The notes under the pieces were generated by a model, which worked only from the letters and a program-made list of their open reading frames with translations, was not told the DNA's origin and made no database searches. From Pontederia crassipes (Eukaryota; Streptophyta; Magnoliopsida; Commelinales; Pontederiaceae), in contig CM060194.1 in NCBI GenBank assembly GCA_030549335.1, positions 32,074,171 through 32,138,170 on the forward strand: 64,000 bases of DNA, in the 5' to 3' direction. The position numbers and the translations under genes are program-made. How positions within the stretch are numbered: position 1 is the first letter of the stretch; each line of letters opens with the position of its first letter. Positions 10,783-23,124 of the stretch are shown piece after piece.

Positions 10783-11214
10783 ATGATGAAATCTGTTGCT
10801 GGCCGCCTATGTCATTGCCTTCGAAGAATCTCCATCGCTGCACAACTACTCATCCTCCTGCACAACTACTCATCCTCCTCCATTGCATGGATCGCCCGTA
10901 TCCTCCTCCCCGTCTATCGTCGACTGCTCATCCTCATCCATGGCATTGACGACACGATTGCTCAACCTCACCGTCAACTACCTCAACCTCGACTCCTCGA
11001 TGCCTTCCCTCTTTTTTGGCCTCGATCGATGTCATCTCCATCGCCAACCATGGCCGCCCCCTCAGTTCTACGTAGACGACCGCGTGATACATTAAATCCG
11101 ATGCTACAGAGAATAGAAGAAGAATCGGCCTCCAACAACTTTTGCAACCGGTTCACAGATGCTCATGGGATCGATCATCAGATTGCAATTCGATGCTCTG
11201 CATTATATCTATAA
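10783..11214 (+). CDS. Unrecognised 143-codon ORF in a GC-richer patch
   Basis: The ATG in context GGAGCCATGATG opens MMKSVAGRLCHCLRRISI and runs to a stop at 11214. Composition is Leu/Ser/Pro/Arg-rich. A short duplicated block (CTACTCATCCTCCTGCACAA and its neighbour) near 10846-10880 creates a repeated LLILLHNYSSSS-like peptide. I recognise no domain, and overlapping frames are also open because of composition. It lies directly beside the LTR at about 11210, so it may be retrotransposon flank or a gene fragment rather than a gene. Confidence 0.2.
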   Translation: MMKSVAGRLCHCLRRISIAAQLLILLHNYSSSSIAWIARILLPVYRRLLILIHGIDDTIAQPHRQLPQPRLLDAFPLFWPRSMSSPSPTMAAPSVLRRRPRDTLNPMLQRIEEESASNNFCNRFTDAHGIDHQIAIRCSALYL

Positions 11215-13575
11215 CACCCCCAAAATCGCCCTTCTTGCCACGTAGGCAGTCAGGTTAACCCCGAGAGCGCTACACTATCTACTATAACATTGACCATGAC
11301 CATTCAACAAAATAGCTTACGTGGCATTAATATAATAAGAAAATATAATCAAAAACTTTAATGCGGAAGTTCAAACATTAAACATTAATGCGGAAAGTAG
11401 TTAACATAGTTTATAACGAAGTACGAAAATGCATTAAGTCCAACATGCGAAAGAGAAGTTCGATGAGCGAAATAACATGGTGTCTCTAAACAATTATAAT
11501 AACTTGAAAGTTGATATAGCAATGAAAGCTTGAAGCAGAATTTCAGGCATGTGCAGCATTCTCCAAGCACTGTGCCCTCCAACACCTAGCATTCTCACCT
11601 ACAAAATTTCATTGCAGGGGAATCGAATACCCATGAGCAAAAAGCCCAATACAATAGTAATTAGACGGTAAAATAAGGATCAATGATAATCATGAAATCA
11701 ATGTATTAATCTTTGACAATATCAATTTCTATGCTTTATTCTTTACTATAACTATTCTTTGTCATTACACTACATAATCTTTACTATACCATGTTCCATG
11801 CTTTACTTTACAGTACTATGATTTACATTACTTTACATTACAGTTCTCTGCTTTGCATTGTTTTACTTCGCAATACTCTGCTTTACATTGCTTTACTGTG
11901 AGTTGCACTACGTCTTTTACATTACTATAATATCCTTATAGTTAGTTATCATATGCGAGCTCGACTTTATTAGGTTGGGACACTAGGGGTGCCTCTCTAA
12001 ATCTCTGAAGTCAGTAAGTCCATAAAGAGAAAAAGGAGTGGGTGTTAAGACCTCACCCAGTTCGAAAGGTAGGGAAAGAATTCTTACAATCCAGGAACAG
12101 TGGTCAATTAAGAAACTTGTATGTTCATTGTCTCCTCAGCTAACTACATATCCCTCTGACACAATACAATAATCTTTGGGGGAAGGAGTGTGACCATTGC
12201 ATCACCCTTCATTCGAGATACAGGTGGGAGAAGACCTGAAATCTCAAGAATAGTGATCATTGAAGACAGTAGCTTTACTGTCCCCTCAGCTAACTACCTA
12301 TCCCTCATCTGCTTTAACTTTAATCTTTACTTTAACTTTGGGGGGCGGCACATAGCAATCACATATCTTTATTTTTGCATTATTTATCTTTGACTATCAT
12401 GACATCTATGATTCAGAACTCAACTGGAAGTTAATCTTTGTACAATATGACACAATCAATATAGGTAAATTGGTTAGAATCTTAGATTCTAATTAATAAT
12501 TTGATTCATTGTCGGAATCGGTCGATCGTTTCTGCACCGGTCGACCGTTCCTCTGCGTTTGGCCGAGCCGACTTGGTGGACTTGAACCAGTCGATCGTCC
12601 GCTGTGGGGCCGGTCGACCGTTCCAGAATATCGATCGATCAATCCTCTTGGATCGGTCGACCCTTAGGTGTCTGTGGGTCGGTCGACCGATTACCCTACA
12701 GGATCGGTCGACCGTTCTGGTGATCGGTCGACCGGAGATGCGCACTACGGGAAGGATCTGTCGTCCACTCGAAGAATCGGCCGACCTATTTCAAGACTAG
12801 ATCTGTCTGATGATAGATCGGTCGGTCGACCGCCCTGCGAGGCCGATCGATCGATCGATAGGAACTCCGATGGGTTCAACATATGGATCGGTCAACCGTT
12901 TATAAAATCGGTCGACCGGTCCCTACGATAAAACCGGGGCGCCGGACTTCTTCTTCATTTCCGGCGGCCTTCCGGCCATCAAATAATGATGACAACAATA
13001 CGAAAAAAATAGATAATCATCTCACGATCATAATGGACTAATCAAACATATCAAACAATCATTATTTCTTCGTCTAAGAATTTAGAATGCTAAGGGTACC
13101 TCTGTTTTTGCATTTTACGATCGTGTCGACGTTCGACTGATCTTCGATCATCCTTGGCCGGTGCAGGAAGATGTGCCCGGACCTCACGCACGTCGGGGAA
13201 AGGTCGCTGGTGTCAAGGGTCGTCGGGAGAGCGTCAGACGATCGCTGCGTCGTGCGGACTCTGGTTCGGTGTGCGTCGTCCGCCGGCTGTTCGCAGGAAG
13301 AAGAAGAAGAAGAAGATGTAGCAGCCGAGTGGGGGTATCCAAGGGGTCGCAGAGGCACCCCTTAGGATCCTTTTTATAGCATCAGCCGGCCGATTCCGAG
13401 CGGCATCAGGGGAGGAAAATTCTCCCCTGTCGGTCGTTCCATCTTCGACGTTTCCTTCTTCTTTTTTTGAATTCGAATCTGATTCAATTTCTTCCTTAAT
13501 GACATTGGTTTCCAATCAATTGGCATTGATTTCCATTAATTTATTTGATTTTTCCATGGATTTCCTTTACAATAT
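11210..13575 (-). mobile_element. Degenerate LTR of a gypsy-type family carrying a GGTCGACC island
   Basis: It begins TATAACACCCCCAAAATCG, a diverged version of the TGTAACGCCCCCAAATCGAC end of the LTRs at 14221 and 19614. It keeps the same order of landmarks: CACGTAGGC, AATGCGGAAG, a GTGTTAAGACCTC stretch, the GGTCGACC cluster, then GGTTTCCAATCAATTGG. The right end is a guess (TTTACA near 13570). The left flank GCTCTGCATTATAT may be a decayed Met-tRNA primer site. No partner LTR is seen, so it may be a solo or truncated LTR. Confidence 0.5.
12519..12925. repeat. Island of GGTCGACC palindromes (copy C)
   Basis: In about 400 bp there are eight exact GTCGAC cores within longer GATCGGTCGACCGATC-type palindromes. 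Several one-base variants (GGTCGATCG, GATCGATCG, GGCCGACC) lie among them at irregular spacing. The palindrome makes both strands read Asp-Arg-Ser and Gly-Arg-Pro repeats, which explains the ORFs here. It is far richer in CpG than its surroundings. Confidence 0.9.
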
Positions 13576-14215
13576 TTCATTTTATTTCAGCATTTGACAC
13601 CATTAGCTCAACACCCTTTACTAATATGTTTAATGAATTTGAGAGTATACGAGTTTTATAAATCTCATTTCTATAACTTTTTTCCAATTATATAAAAAAT
13701 AATAATGATATCTTTCAAGTTCTAATATTCTAAGTTTAAGAAAGATGAAAAAAAAAAACAGAACCACCACAAAAGAAAACGGTAAAAGGAGAGAAACCAA
13801 GTTTAGATATAACATCTTAAACATAAAAATATAGAGACGAAAATTATAATTATATTCGTTCACACATTTATGTAATAATTTATCAAATTAATTTAAAGTT
13901 GCAGGAGACAAATCCTTAGAAAATAACGATGAAAACATAAGGCCTCGCTTCTAACTCGCTCAACAACTTAAGAAACAACTAAAGTTCGGTTGTCATTACT
14001 TTTATTTTAATATAAATTTGAAATCGAATTTATATTTTTCTTAATTAATAAACTAAGATTTTTTAGAAAAATAAGGATTAAATAGTTCTCGAGAGTTGGC
14101 ATATTGGTGGCTACACAATGGAATGTAACAGAAATGTCAAACACAAACACCATGATCATCCTGATAGACTATTGGAACGGAGGATGCAGTCACTGGAGCA
14201 TCCATTTGTTTAGTT
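13576..14215. other. AT-rich intergenic DNA
   Basis: No recognisable gene or element is seen. The minus-strand ORF at 13630-13863 is Phe/Leu/Tyr-rich because of poly(A) runs. Confidence 0.5.
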
Positions 14216-14220
14216 TTTAC

Positions 14221-16245
14221 TCTAACGCCCCCAAATTGACCCCCGTCACGTGACGAAGACTAATCTAGAGACGCTACGGCATGTTATAACTTGACCATAA
14301 TATTGACCATATCTCAGTCAAGAACTGAGACACGTCAGCGGAAAGATAATAAAATAATAGAAGATAACATAATTATGCGGAAGTCTAAAAGTGGCTATAT
14401 CATTGCTAAGAAAATAAAATAGATTTTACATCATGAATCTAGAATGCGGAAGGTAAATGAAAACTAAATAACACTTTAAAATCCATATGGTTCATGTGTT
14501 GTCCTATCACCAGAGCTTCATCACCACACGCCTACTCCACCACATTACTGACATGATCCTGTGGAAATCAGACACAGGGGAGGAGGTCCTCCCATAAGCT
14601 TTACAGCCTAGTGGGGAACCACATGATATACAATGCATGACATGAATATACTAATCAGCGATAAATAATCATGCTTAACTTGAACGTGAAAGATAACATA
14701 TCAGTATCATGGATCATAATAAGAATAAGAACAGCGATATCATGAATCATGAGGATCAATGATATATAGTAAACTTGGAATCATGGCATACTTGACTTGA
14801 CTTGAACTTGCTTCTTGATCTTGGTTATTAATTAACAATCAGGGTGACTTTGAGTGTCTTTAATTCTTGGGGTATGCCCAGCAAACGATACGGTCTTGTG
14901 CGGGTCAATGGGTAATCAAACCATGACCAAAGGAGCGACCCTTATATTGATGCACTTGGCTTGGACTGATAACTTATCAATAATCTTTCATCTGAACTTA
15001 TTAATTGCTTTTAATAACTTATAGCTCTTTGTTCTTGATTCAACCGATACGATAGAATCAATGTGAAATAAATCAATAACAGAGTAAATCATGTAAATCA
15101 TTGAGGGATCTCTGTGGGGTCAGAAAATAGGATCAATCATCATATATATATATATATATATAATATCTGGATAAAAGGAAAATAATTAATAAATATAATA
15201 AAAGATTTTCTAGGTAATCGGTCGACCGATTCAGGGGAACGGTCGACCGGTTGTCTGCGGATCGGTCGACAGATCTGTTAAGATCGATCGACCGATAGGT
15301 CAAATCAGCCGATAGGTCAAATCGAATATTAACTAAGTCGGTCAATCCATTCAGTGGAAAGGTCGACCTGATGAGGAAGGATCGGTCGACCGATTACAAG
15401 AATCAGTCGACCGGTCGACATGAGTAGAAATACAGCGATAGGCAGGTTATCGGTCGACCGGTTGCCACAATACCTGCGGACCGGTCGATCGGTCGACGTC
15501 CAGAAAGTTACGAAACTTTCGAATTTCATCATTTTTTCAATGCAATCTCATCCTAACCTAGTTCCTATCTCCTAGCAAATTAATCACACAACAACAGAAC
15601 AATAAGAAGTGAATTATGCATGCAATTCAATCAATCAATCAAAGAATATAAGGAATCAATCAATTAAAATGATAACTTGAACCCTAACTTTGATCTTTTC
15701 TTTTCATAACGATTATGGCATGAATTTGGGACAATTCAGATGTCATGCAAGGTGATTTCGATTCACCCACCTGTTATCGCAATTAAACCGTTCCTCGATT
15801 CGTCAAAAAAATTGATTAACGATGCCCTCCCCTGTTTCCTCCCTGTTCTTCCTCTTGGCCTTCACCTGAAATTCGATAGCAACGTTCAGCCCTGCTTCAC
15901 CGATTACTATACAAAGAAGGAAATTATGAGAAGGGAAGAGGGTCGATGGTGGCTGCACAGCAACCTGTCGGTTCTTCCTTGGTTCTTCCAGCCGATCCCA
16001 AAAATCCAGCGGGGAAGGACGTTCGTGAGGATTTTAGGGGAGAAAAAGGTTTAACGAATTCTATTCCATCTTTTATAGTCTCCTATAATTTTAATCAGGT
16101 TCAAAGAGATCAGATTGATTTCCTGATTTCATGGAAATCACTTAATAGATGGAGTCCCAATTGGATTGGATCTTTATTCCTTTCCAACCGTGCGGTCCAT
16201 CACATGTTATTTTCTTTTCTTTTTTTTCTTTTGCTGGTCATTACA
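14221..16245 (-). repeat. 3' LTR of the gypsy element
   Basis: In element orientation this is the downstream LTR. Its plus-strand left end is TCTAACGCCCCC (expected TGTAACG) and its right end GGTCATTACA. It contains a GGTCGACC island at 15215-15505. A 104-codon plus-strand ORF (15740-16054) recurs in the other LTR but is antisense to the element. Confidence 0.88.
15215..15505. repeat. Island of GGTCGACC palindromes (copy A, in the 3' LTR)
   Basis: Nine GTCGAC cores lie in about 290 bp, many inside GATCGGTCGACCGAT or its near matches. The arrangement and spacing match the island at 20601-20886 base for base apart from point changes, as expected of paired LTRs. Confidence 0.9.
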
Positions 16246-16263
16246 TTCTTACCCTCTTAAAAG
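16246..16263 (-). other. Polypurine tract of the gypsy element
   Basis: On the minus strand CTTTTAAGAGGGTAAGAA directly precedes the LTR start TGTAATGACC. This resembles the AAGG(A)GGGGAGAA tract that ends many plant chromovirus interiors, just after the pol stop. Confidence 0.7.
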
Positions 16264-16268
16264 AAAAT

Positions 16269-16466
16269 TCATCCTCGAATTTTGCAGTAGGTAGAGAGCT
16301 TACCGAAAAGGTGAGGAAATTCTTGGCGCATTTCTGACTCGAGCTCCCATGTTGCATCGCCTCCGTTATGGTAACGCCAAGCTACTCTGACCATGGGGAC
16401 ATCCTTATTTTTCTGACGTTGTACTTTGTGTTCCAGTATATGTATTGGGTACTCAACAAAGGTCAA
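16269..16466 (-). pseudogene. Chromodomain-bearing pol C-terminus remnant
   Basis: The minus-strand peptide includes VEYPIHILEHKVQRQKN, then VRVAWRYHNGGDATWELE, then MRQEFPHLF. This matches the end of Tekay/Del-type chromovirus integrases, whose chromodomain has the ATWE..EEM....P.LF signature. It is the only coding piece of the element, about 60 residues, and sits exactly where the pol end should be relative to the purine tract. Confidence 0.8.
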
Positions 16467-16469
16467 GTC

Positions 16470-19400
16470 TACGAATTATTAACGTCATGCATCATCATCT
16501 CTTAGGATTTCTAATGCTCTACTTTTTCCACCTTGACATCCTAGGTACTTAGGGCATATTTTTGTATCTCCATGTTTCATGCCATTACTATTTGTTCATC
16601 TTTATACATTTGTGTACTTTTCAAATGGATCGCAACCCAGACTTATAATATTCATCTAATACTTCTTCTTATAAGACTTATTCCTAAATGGATCGCAACA
16701 CAGGCTTATGTTATTCATCTAGTATTGCTCTCTTTAGGATTTCATCGTTTCATATGCAGCCTCATGAAGCCTAGCGAGTATCACTTGTGTCTAAGTGTAT
16801 GTGTAACCAAGTTCATTTTTACCAAAATGGTACTTCATGGAGAACTTAGAATCTTTCAAACTTTAAGTCATCTTCATTGGAACACTCATGAACCCCTTGT
16901 CTTAAAGTTATTAAATTTATCTTTTCAATTCATGTGTCATGGGGCATTGGAGATCAAGGTCATACTTGAAAGGAGGTCGATATGACACTCAACTTTTAAC
17001 GATAACCTTTTAGACGATTTGGATATTAGTAACTATCTTCTTCTTTTTGCATAATACTTATACATCTTATAAGGAAGAATCAAATAGGAATCCCATCGTA
17101 ATCCTCCTAAAAAGTTTCTAGCCGATGTGAAGAATAGATCTTATCTTCAATCATCATTAGTATCACTAGCATGGACTTTATGGTATGAAGTTATTTTCAT
17201 AGGGTCATCGTCCTTATCGAGTGACCTATATCATGTAAGAATCAAGAGGATCACTAAGAACATTGTCCATCATCGTAGATAATGGCATCATCATATGATT
17301 CGATAAAATTGGTGATGGAATCATGTTAATCATCATCTTTATAAGGTCAATTTAAATCAATAACTTTCACGATGACCTATGTTTGATGTGATCCTACTCT
17401 AAACATCATCATAATCATTTAGCTTTTGAGTGGAAGACATAACTTATTTGTCTTACATTGATCTATTTTTTGCAATGTCATATCATATAATTTCATAGGA
17501 GGCTAGTGGTTATATTTTACCACTATAAGTTCTTTCCTTGAGTACCTTAAAGCATTCTGAATAAATGTTAAGGTCGAATGATATTTACGATGAGGGGTTG
17601 ATCGTATAGTACAATCTAGTTCTTAATGAACAAAACCATTTATGCACATTCTCTAACATAAGTCCTTAGTAAAATATCATGAATGCAAGTGAACACATGG
17701 AATGAATTCAAACAATAAGACAGGAAAACAAAATAATCAATCAAACAGAATACAAGCAAGCATTCTTCTTCTTTGCGTATCATTTCATGATCCTTTTGCA
17801 TTAACGATATCTTGTAGCACATGGGAGAGGGTCGGGATAACTTTAAAGTTGGAAAGGAGAACTAATCCATTTATAATACTTATGATTAAATCATAAGTGG
17901 TCCACTTGATCAAGACAAAATCTTGAACATTTTTCATCATATTGATGTAGAGGCATCTTAGAGAACATTCTATATATCATCTTATATGTTGCATCTTAGA
18001 AGACATTCTATGTATCATCTGATGGCTTGCTTAACCATTTATCTAAACATATATATGATTTATTTTTCCTCTTGAACCATCAACCATGATTATATGATTA
18101 AATATCCTATACGTTTTGACATTATTATGAAAACTATAATTATATTAAAACTTGCATAATCATCCCTCTCAGGTGCATAACTTGCTTTTCTAGAAATCTT
18201 GTAGGGGACTTATAAAATTCCTCATACTTTACCTTAACCCCCCATACTTTCTAAAGATTTTCTCACTTGATGTTTTGATCTTTTAATACTTGATGGCTGG
18301 AGGCTCATATGCCTCCTCAAGCTTATCTCATTTAAGAGACCTTAAATCTTTTTAAAAAATTTCACATTCATTTTAACCCTTTCATGCCTTGCTTGTTCTT
18401 ATATAATTCTAGTATTAACCGTATTAGTCTATTTTGAAAATATATATACACATTGCGATGATAGAGAATTCATTCTTTAATAATGACTATATAAAATATA
18501 CTTCATATTATTAAAATTTCAAATACACTCTATACTAAACTAAGTTAATTAAATCTATCTATTTATTTATCTTTATATGTTTATAAGTATATTATGTTAT
18601 ATGTACATATGTGTGTAAGTATGTTAGATCTAAATGTTCGATTAACTCAGACAGTCACTTTCTTATTGAAAATTTCTCCTAACATTTATTCAAGCCAATG
18701 TGACTTCTAAACCCTTTAAGCTTCTATATTTGTTTATTCCTACATTATACATACTTGAACATGATTAATAATTCTAATTCCTATTTCCAATATAAGGTAA
18801 TCCAACTAGAAATTCGTATAACTAATTTGAAAATTTTTTTTTGCTAAGGACCTTTATCAACATGATATAGAGGGGTCATATGAAGTCTAAGGCACAACGA
18901 GCATTATGGGTCCATATTTATTAATATAAACATATAAGGTAATTTATTAAACCCCTATATTGGTAGACCAAATGGAACCACATAAATCATAATGATAAAT
19001 CATAACTTAGACATGTTTGATTTCACTTCTATTATTTGAAATCATCTCACACCTACATGGTGTGTGAGTCGACTCCTTTAATTACTCTTATTAATTCGCT
19101 CGTTTCTTTCTTAAATCTACATCTCTTTGCAACTGATATGCCTATTCATTTTTCTCTTCATACTGCTGCAGTCAGCAGAAGAAGTCTGTGAATAGAGCGA
19201 TCATGAAAGAGATGAAAAATATGAATTATAAGAAACATAATCGTTTCTTATATTTTACCCTTTAAATATCTGTAAGACATTCTTCACGTGAGTATATTTA
19301 TCCACATCCTTATTACATATTCCTTTTCACTTTGTTCGTAACCTTTATGAACATTTTTGTCTAAACACTAATAACATTTAGGTTGATTTCTGCCATATAG

Positions 19401-19596
19401 AATAATCTTCTTAGGAATCAACCACTCATATCAAATATATATCAATACATCAATAAATAGTAACTTAGCATAAACATGAGCTTGACTTACAATACTTTTC
19501 AGTGGAGGGTGTGGCGACTGCTCGGCGATAGCACATGAACCTATTACCATACTATACTATTCTATACACTAGGACATCAAGAGAGTCCTAACTTTA
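16470..19596 (-). other. Interior of the gypsy element without recognisable gag or pol
   Basis: About 3.1 kb of AT-rich sequence has no ORF with gag or pol motifs. A local duplication (GGATCGCAAC.CAG.CTTAT repeated near 16626 and 16690) is visible. The plus-strand ORF at 16572-16985 lacks family features. This may be a replaced interior rather than simple decay. Confidence 0.5.
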
Positions 19597-19609
19597 GGCT
19601 CTGATACCA
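19597..19609 (-). other. Primer-binding site (initiator Met-tRNA) of the gypsy element
   Basis: The minus strand reads TGGTATCAGAGCC, complementary to the 3' end of plant initiator tRNA-Met. It sits four bases inside the 5' LTR terminus ...GTTACA and fixes the element's orientation as minus. Confidence 0.88.
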
Positions 19610-19613
19610 TAAA

Positions 19614-21633
19614 TGTAACGCCCCCAAATCGACCACCGCCACGTGGCGAAGACCAATCTAGAGACGCTACGGCATGCTATAACTTGACCATAATATTGAC
19701 CATATCTCAGTCAAGAACTGAGACACGTCAGCGGAAAGATAATAAAATAACAGAAGATAACATAATTATGCGGAAGTCTAAAAGTGGCTATATCATTGCT
19801 AAGAAAATAAAATAGGTTTTACATCATGAATCTAGAATGCGAAAGGTAAATGAAAACTAAATAACACTTTAAAATCCCTATGGTTCATGTGTTGTCCTAT
19901 CGCCAGAGCTTCATCACCACACGCCTACTCCACCACGTTACTACCTGATCCTGTGGAAATCAGACACATGGGAGGAGGTCCTCCCGTAAGCTTTACAGCC
20001 TACTGGGGAACCACATGATATACAATGCATGACATGAATATACTAATCAGCGATAAATAATCATGCTTAACTTGAACGTGAAAGATAACATATCAGTATC
20101 ATGGATCATAATAAGAATAAGAACAGCGATATCATGAATCATGAGGATCAATGATATATAGTAAACTTGGAATCATGGCATACTTGACTTGACTTGAACT
20201 TGCTTCTTGATCTTGGTTATTAATTAACAACCAGGATGACTTTGAGTGTCTTTAATTCTTGGGGTATGCCCAGCAAACGATATGGCCTTGTGCGGATCAA
20301 TGGGTGATCAAACCATGACCAAGGGAGCGACCCTTATCTTGATGCACTTGGCTTGGACTGACAACCCATCATTAATCTTTCATCTGAACTTATTAATCGC
20401 TTTTAATAACTTGTAGCTCTTTGTTCTAGATTCAACCGATACGATAGAATCAATGTGAAATAAATCAATAACAGAGTAAATCATGTAAATCAGTGAGGGA
20501 TCTCTGTGGGATCAGAAAATAGGATTAATCATCATATATATATAAATAATATCTTGATAAAAGGAAAATAATTAATAAATATAATAAAATATTTTCTAGG
20601 GAATCGGTCGATCGATTCAGGGGAACGATCGACCGGTTGTCTGCGGGTCGGTCGACCGATCTGTTAAGATCGGTCGACCGATAGGTCAAATCGGTCGATA
20701 GGTCAAATTGGATATTAACTAAGTCGGTCAATCCATTCAGTGAAAAGGTCGACCTGATGAGGAAGGGTCGGTCGACCGGTGACAAGAATCGGTCGACCGG
20801 CCGACATGAGTAGAAATACGGCGATAGGCAGGTTATCGGTCGACCGGTTGCCACAATACCTGCGGACCGGTCGACCGGTCGACGTCCAGAAAGTTACGAA
20901 ACTTTCGAATTTCATCATTTTTCTAATGCAATCTCATCCTAACCTAGTTCCTATCTCCTAGCAAATCAATCACAAAACAATAGAACAATAAGAAGTGAAT
21001 TATGCATGCAATTCAATCAATCAATCAAAGAATATAAGGAATCAATCAATTAAAACGATAACTTGAACCCTAGCTTTTATCTTTTCTTTTCATAACGATT
21101 AGGGCATGAATTTGGGACAATTCAGATGTCATGCAAGGTGATTTCGATTCACCCACCTATTATCGCAATTAAACCATTCCTCGATTCGTCGAAAAAATTG
21201 ATTAACGATGCCCTCCCCTGTTTCCTCCCTATTCTTCCTCTCGGCCTTCACCTGAAATTCGACAGCAACGTTCAACCCTGCTTCACCGATTATTATACAA
21301 AGAAGGACATTATGAGAAGGGAAGAGGATCGATGGTGGCTGCACAGCAACCTGTCGGTTCTTCCTTGGCTGTTCCAGCCGATCCCAAAAATCCAACGGGG
21401 AAGGACGTTCGTGAGGATTTTAGGGGAGAAAAAGGTTTAACGAATCCTATTCCATCTTTTATAGTCTCCTATAATTCTAATCAGGTTCAAAGAGATCAGA
21501 TTGATTTCCTGATTTCATGGAAATCACTTAATAGATGGAGTCCCAATTGGATTGGATCTTTATTCCTTTCCAACCGTGCGGTTCATCACGTGTTATTTTC
21601 TTTTCTTTTTTTTTTCTTTTGCTGGTCGTTACA
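19614..21633 (-). repeat. 5' LTR of the gypsy element
   Basis: The plus-strand left end is TGTAACGCCCCCAAATCGAC and the right end GGTCGTTACA. It aligns with the 14221-16245 copy over its full length. In the first 65 bases I count six differences, mostly transitions at CpG-like sites, so insertion is not very recent. Confidence 0.88.
20601..20886. repeat. Island of GGTCGACC palindromes (copy B, in the 5' LTR)
   Basis: Eight GTCGAC cores are present, ending with a tight double motif, CCGGTCGACCGGTCGACG. Compared with copy A some cores are gained or lost by single transitions. Confidence 0.9.
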
Positions 21634-21638
21634 TTTAC

Positions 21639-22815
21639 TCTCACAAATTTTTAGTCTACTAACCACATCCATCACCACACCCCCAACCAAAAAAAAAAGT
21701 TCACAGAAATGACAAGTAACAAATATTTGAAATCTAATTAGCAAAGTTGTCAAGATCTCTAATCATCTGCTAACCAATCTAATAAGATCTTAATTTTGAT
21801 CACATAATTTTATTCGATCTCATATAATTAATATAATATTTTAATATTAATAAAAAATATATTTATGATAAAAATAATTAATTTAGACTTTAATATATTT
21901 GATTTTAATATGTTTTGATATAATTCGACTCAAGTATTAATAAAAATATGTCTTAGTGAGGTGTAATTTAAGATTTAAGTGTGACAAATTTATTAAAAAA
22001 ATATTTATTATTTTAAAATATATTATATTTATTGATATGTAGTATGTAGGACCCTCAATCCGATCTTACCATCTTCAATTATGAACACCCTTTGATCTTG
22101 TGTAAAATCTCAATCTTAAAAACTTTAATATGAAACCCCACCCACCCCCACTTTGTGTGTTTTGTTATATATGTAATGATACACTATATATAATCTTTTA
22201 AAATAATTATCATTGGCCCCTCCTAACTTTTTGAGATATACTATATACAATAATATACCAAATTTTCCTTAAAAAGATATATGAATAGCCCTCCTAATCT
22301 TAGGAAATCTAAAGGATTTAACAATGTAATATGTGATTTCTTTCTATAACAAATCAAATTACTTAGTTAAGTACTAAAAAAATTAGTTACATATATCTTT
22401 GTCTAATTTTTTGAAGTTAATTATTTCATACATGTATTATGTGAAATATAATTACATTATTTTATATTAAAATTCAATTTGCAAAATAAACCTGATAAAT
22501 AAAAAAGGCATGATGAATAATAATAATCTACATCTTACTCAAAATAAATAAAATTTATAATTATAAGTTACTTTTAATATACATTATTTCTAAAGTAAAT
22601 TTTTATTTTCTTAATTTAATTATTTTTTTTATAATTATATGTTTATAAATGCAATATGTTTTTTTTATTTGCGTTCTTTATATTTTGGCCTCCCTAACTT
22701 TCTATGGTGGCTCCCTCCCTGGGTATGACAACCTTGCTCATTAGATTAATATTATGACATGAATAGATGACATGGTCTAAAAAAATTTAATGGCCTTCTA
22801 AAAAAACAAATATAC
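21639..22815. other. AT-rich intergenic DNA
   Basis: No gene or bounded element is seen. The missing 3' exons expected for the neighbouring aminotransferase relic (VMVRHY...GYVRVS) are not found here. Confidence 0.5.
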
Positions 22816-23124
22816 CTTTAGTTTCTTAGCGACCTTTCCCGATGTAACCTTACAGTCACAGATTATAAAGTTTGAATAAATTGGGTATGGCTTCAGGTAA
22901 GGCACTTCTTTAAGAAGGTTAAGCAGCCTTTCCTTTTCTTGAACCAGAGAATTTTTCACTTTTCTGGAGAGACAAGTGAAGGATAAATAATAAAGTTAAA
23001 TCTCCAAAGGAAGATCGGACAAGAAAATCTAAAGACCCAAGCACCTCCAAGTAATTAGCTGCCACTTTGACAATTGGAATTGGAGTTCTAGTTCAAATCA
23101 GATTCAATTGACAACTTAGAATGT

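Larger units (their letters stand above)
14221..21633 (-). mobile_element. Non-autonomous Ty3/gypsy (chromovirus-type) LTR retrotransposon
   Basis: Two direct repeats of about 2.0 kb (14221-16245 and 19614-21633) flank a 3.4-kb interior. The 5-bp target duplication TTTAC is present at 14216-14220 and 21634-21638. On the minus strand the LTR reads TGTAATGACC...GGGCGTTACA; the left copy has one terminal base changed. The primer-binding site TGGTATCAGAGCC (initiator Met-tRNA) follows the 5' LTR, and a purine tract precedes the 3' LTR. Of pol only the C-terminal chromodomain end remains (16269-16466). No protease, reverse transcriptase, RNase H or integrase motif is visible. Mobility would therefore have depended on an autonomous relative. 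Confidence 0.88.

Noticed and set aside
12501..12931. ORFs rich in DRS and GRP peptides on both strands
   Set aside because: They are translations of the GGTCGACC palindrome array. The palindrome gives similar repeats in both directions.
15740..16054. 104-codon ORF repeated at 21126-21440
   Set aside because: It is conserved only because the two LTRs are copies of one sequence. It runs antisense to the element and shows no known motif.
12519..20886. CRISPR-like array suggested by repeated palindromes
   Set aside because: Spacing is irregular, motifs vary, and they lie within plant LTRs. No cas genes are present and the genome is eukaryotic.
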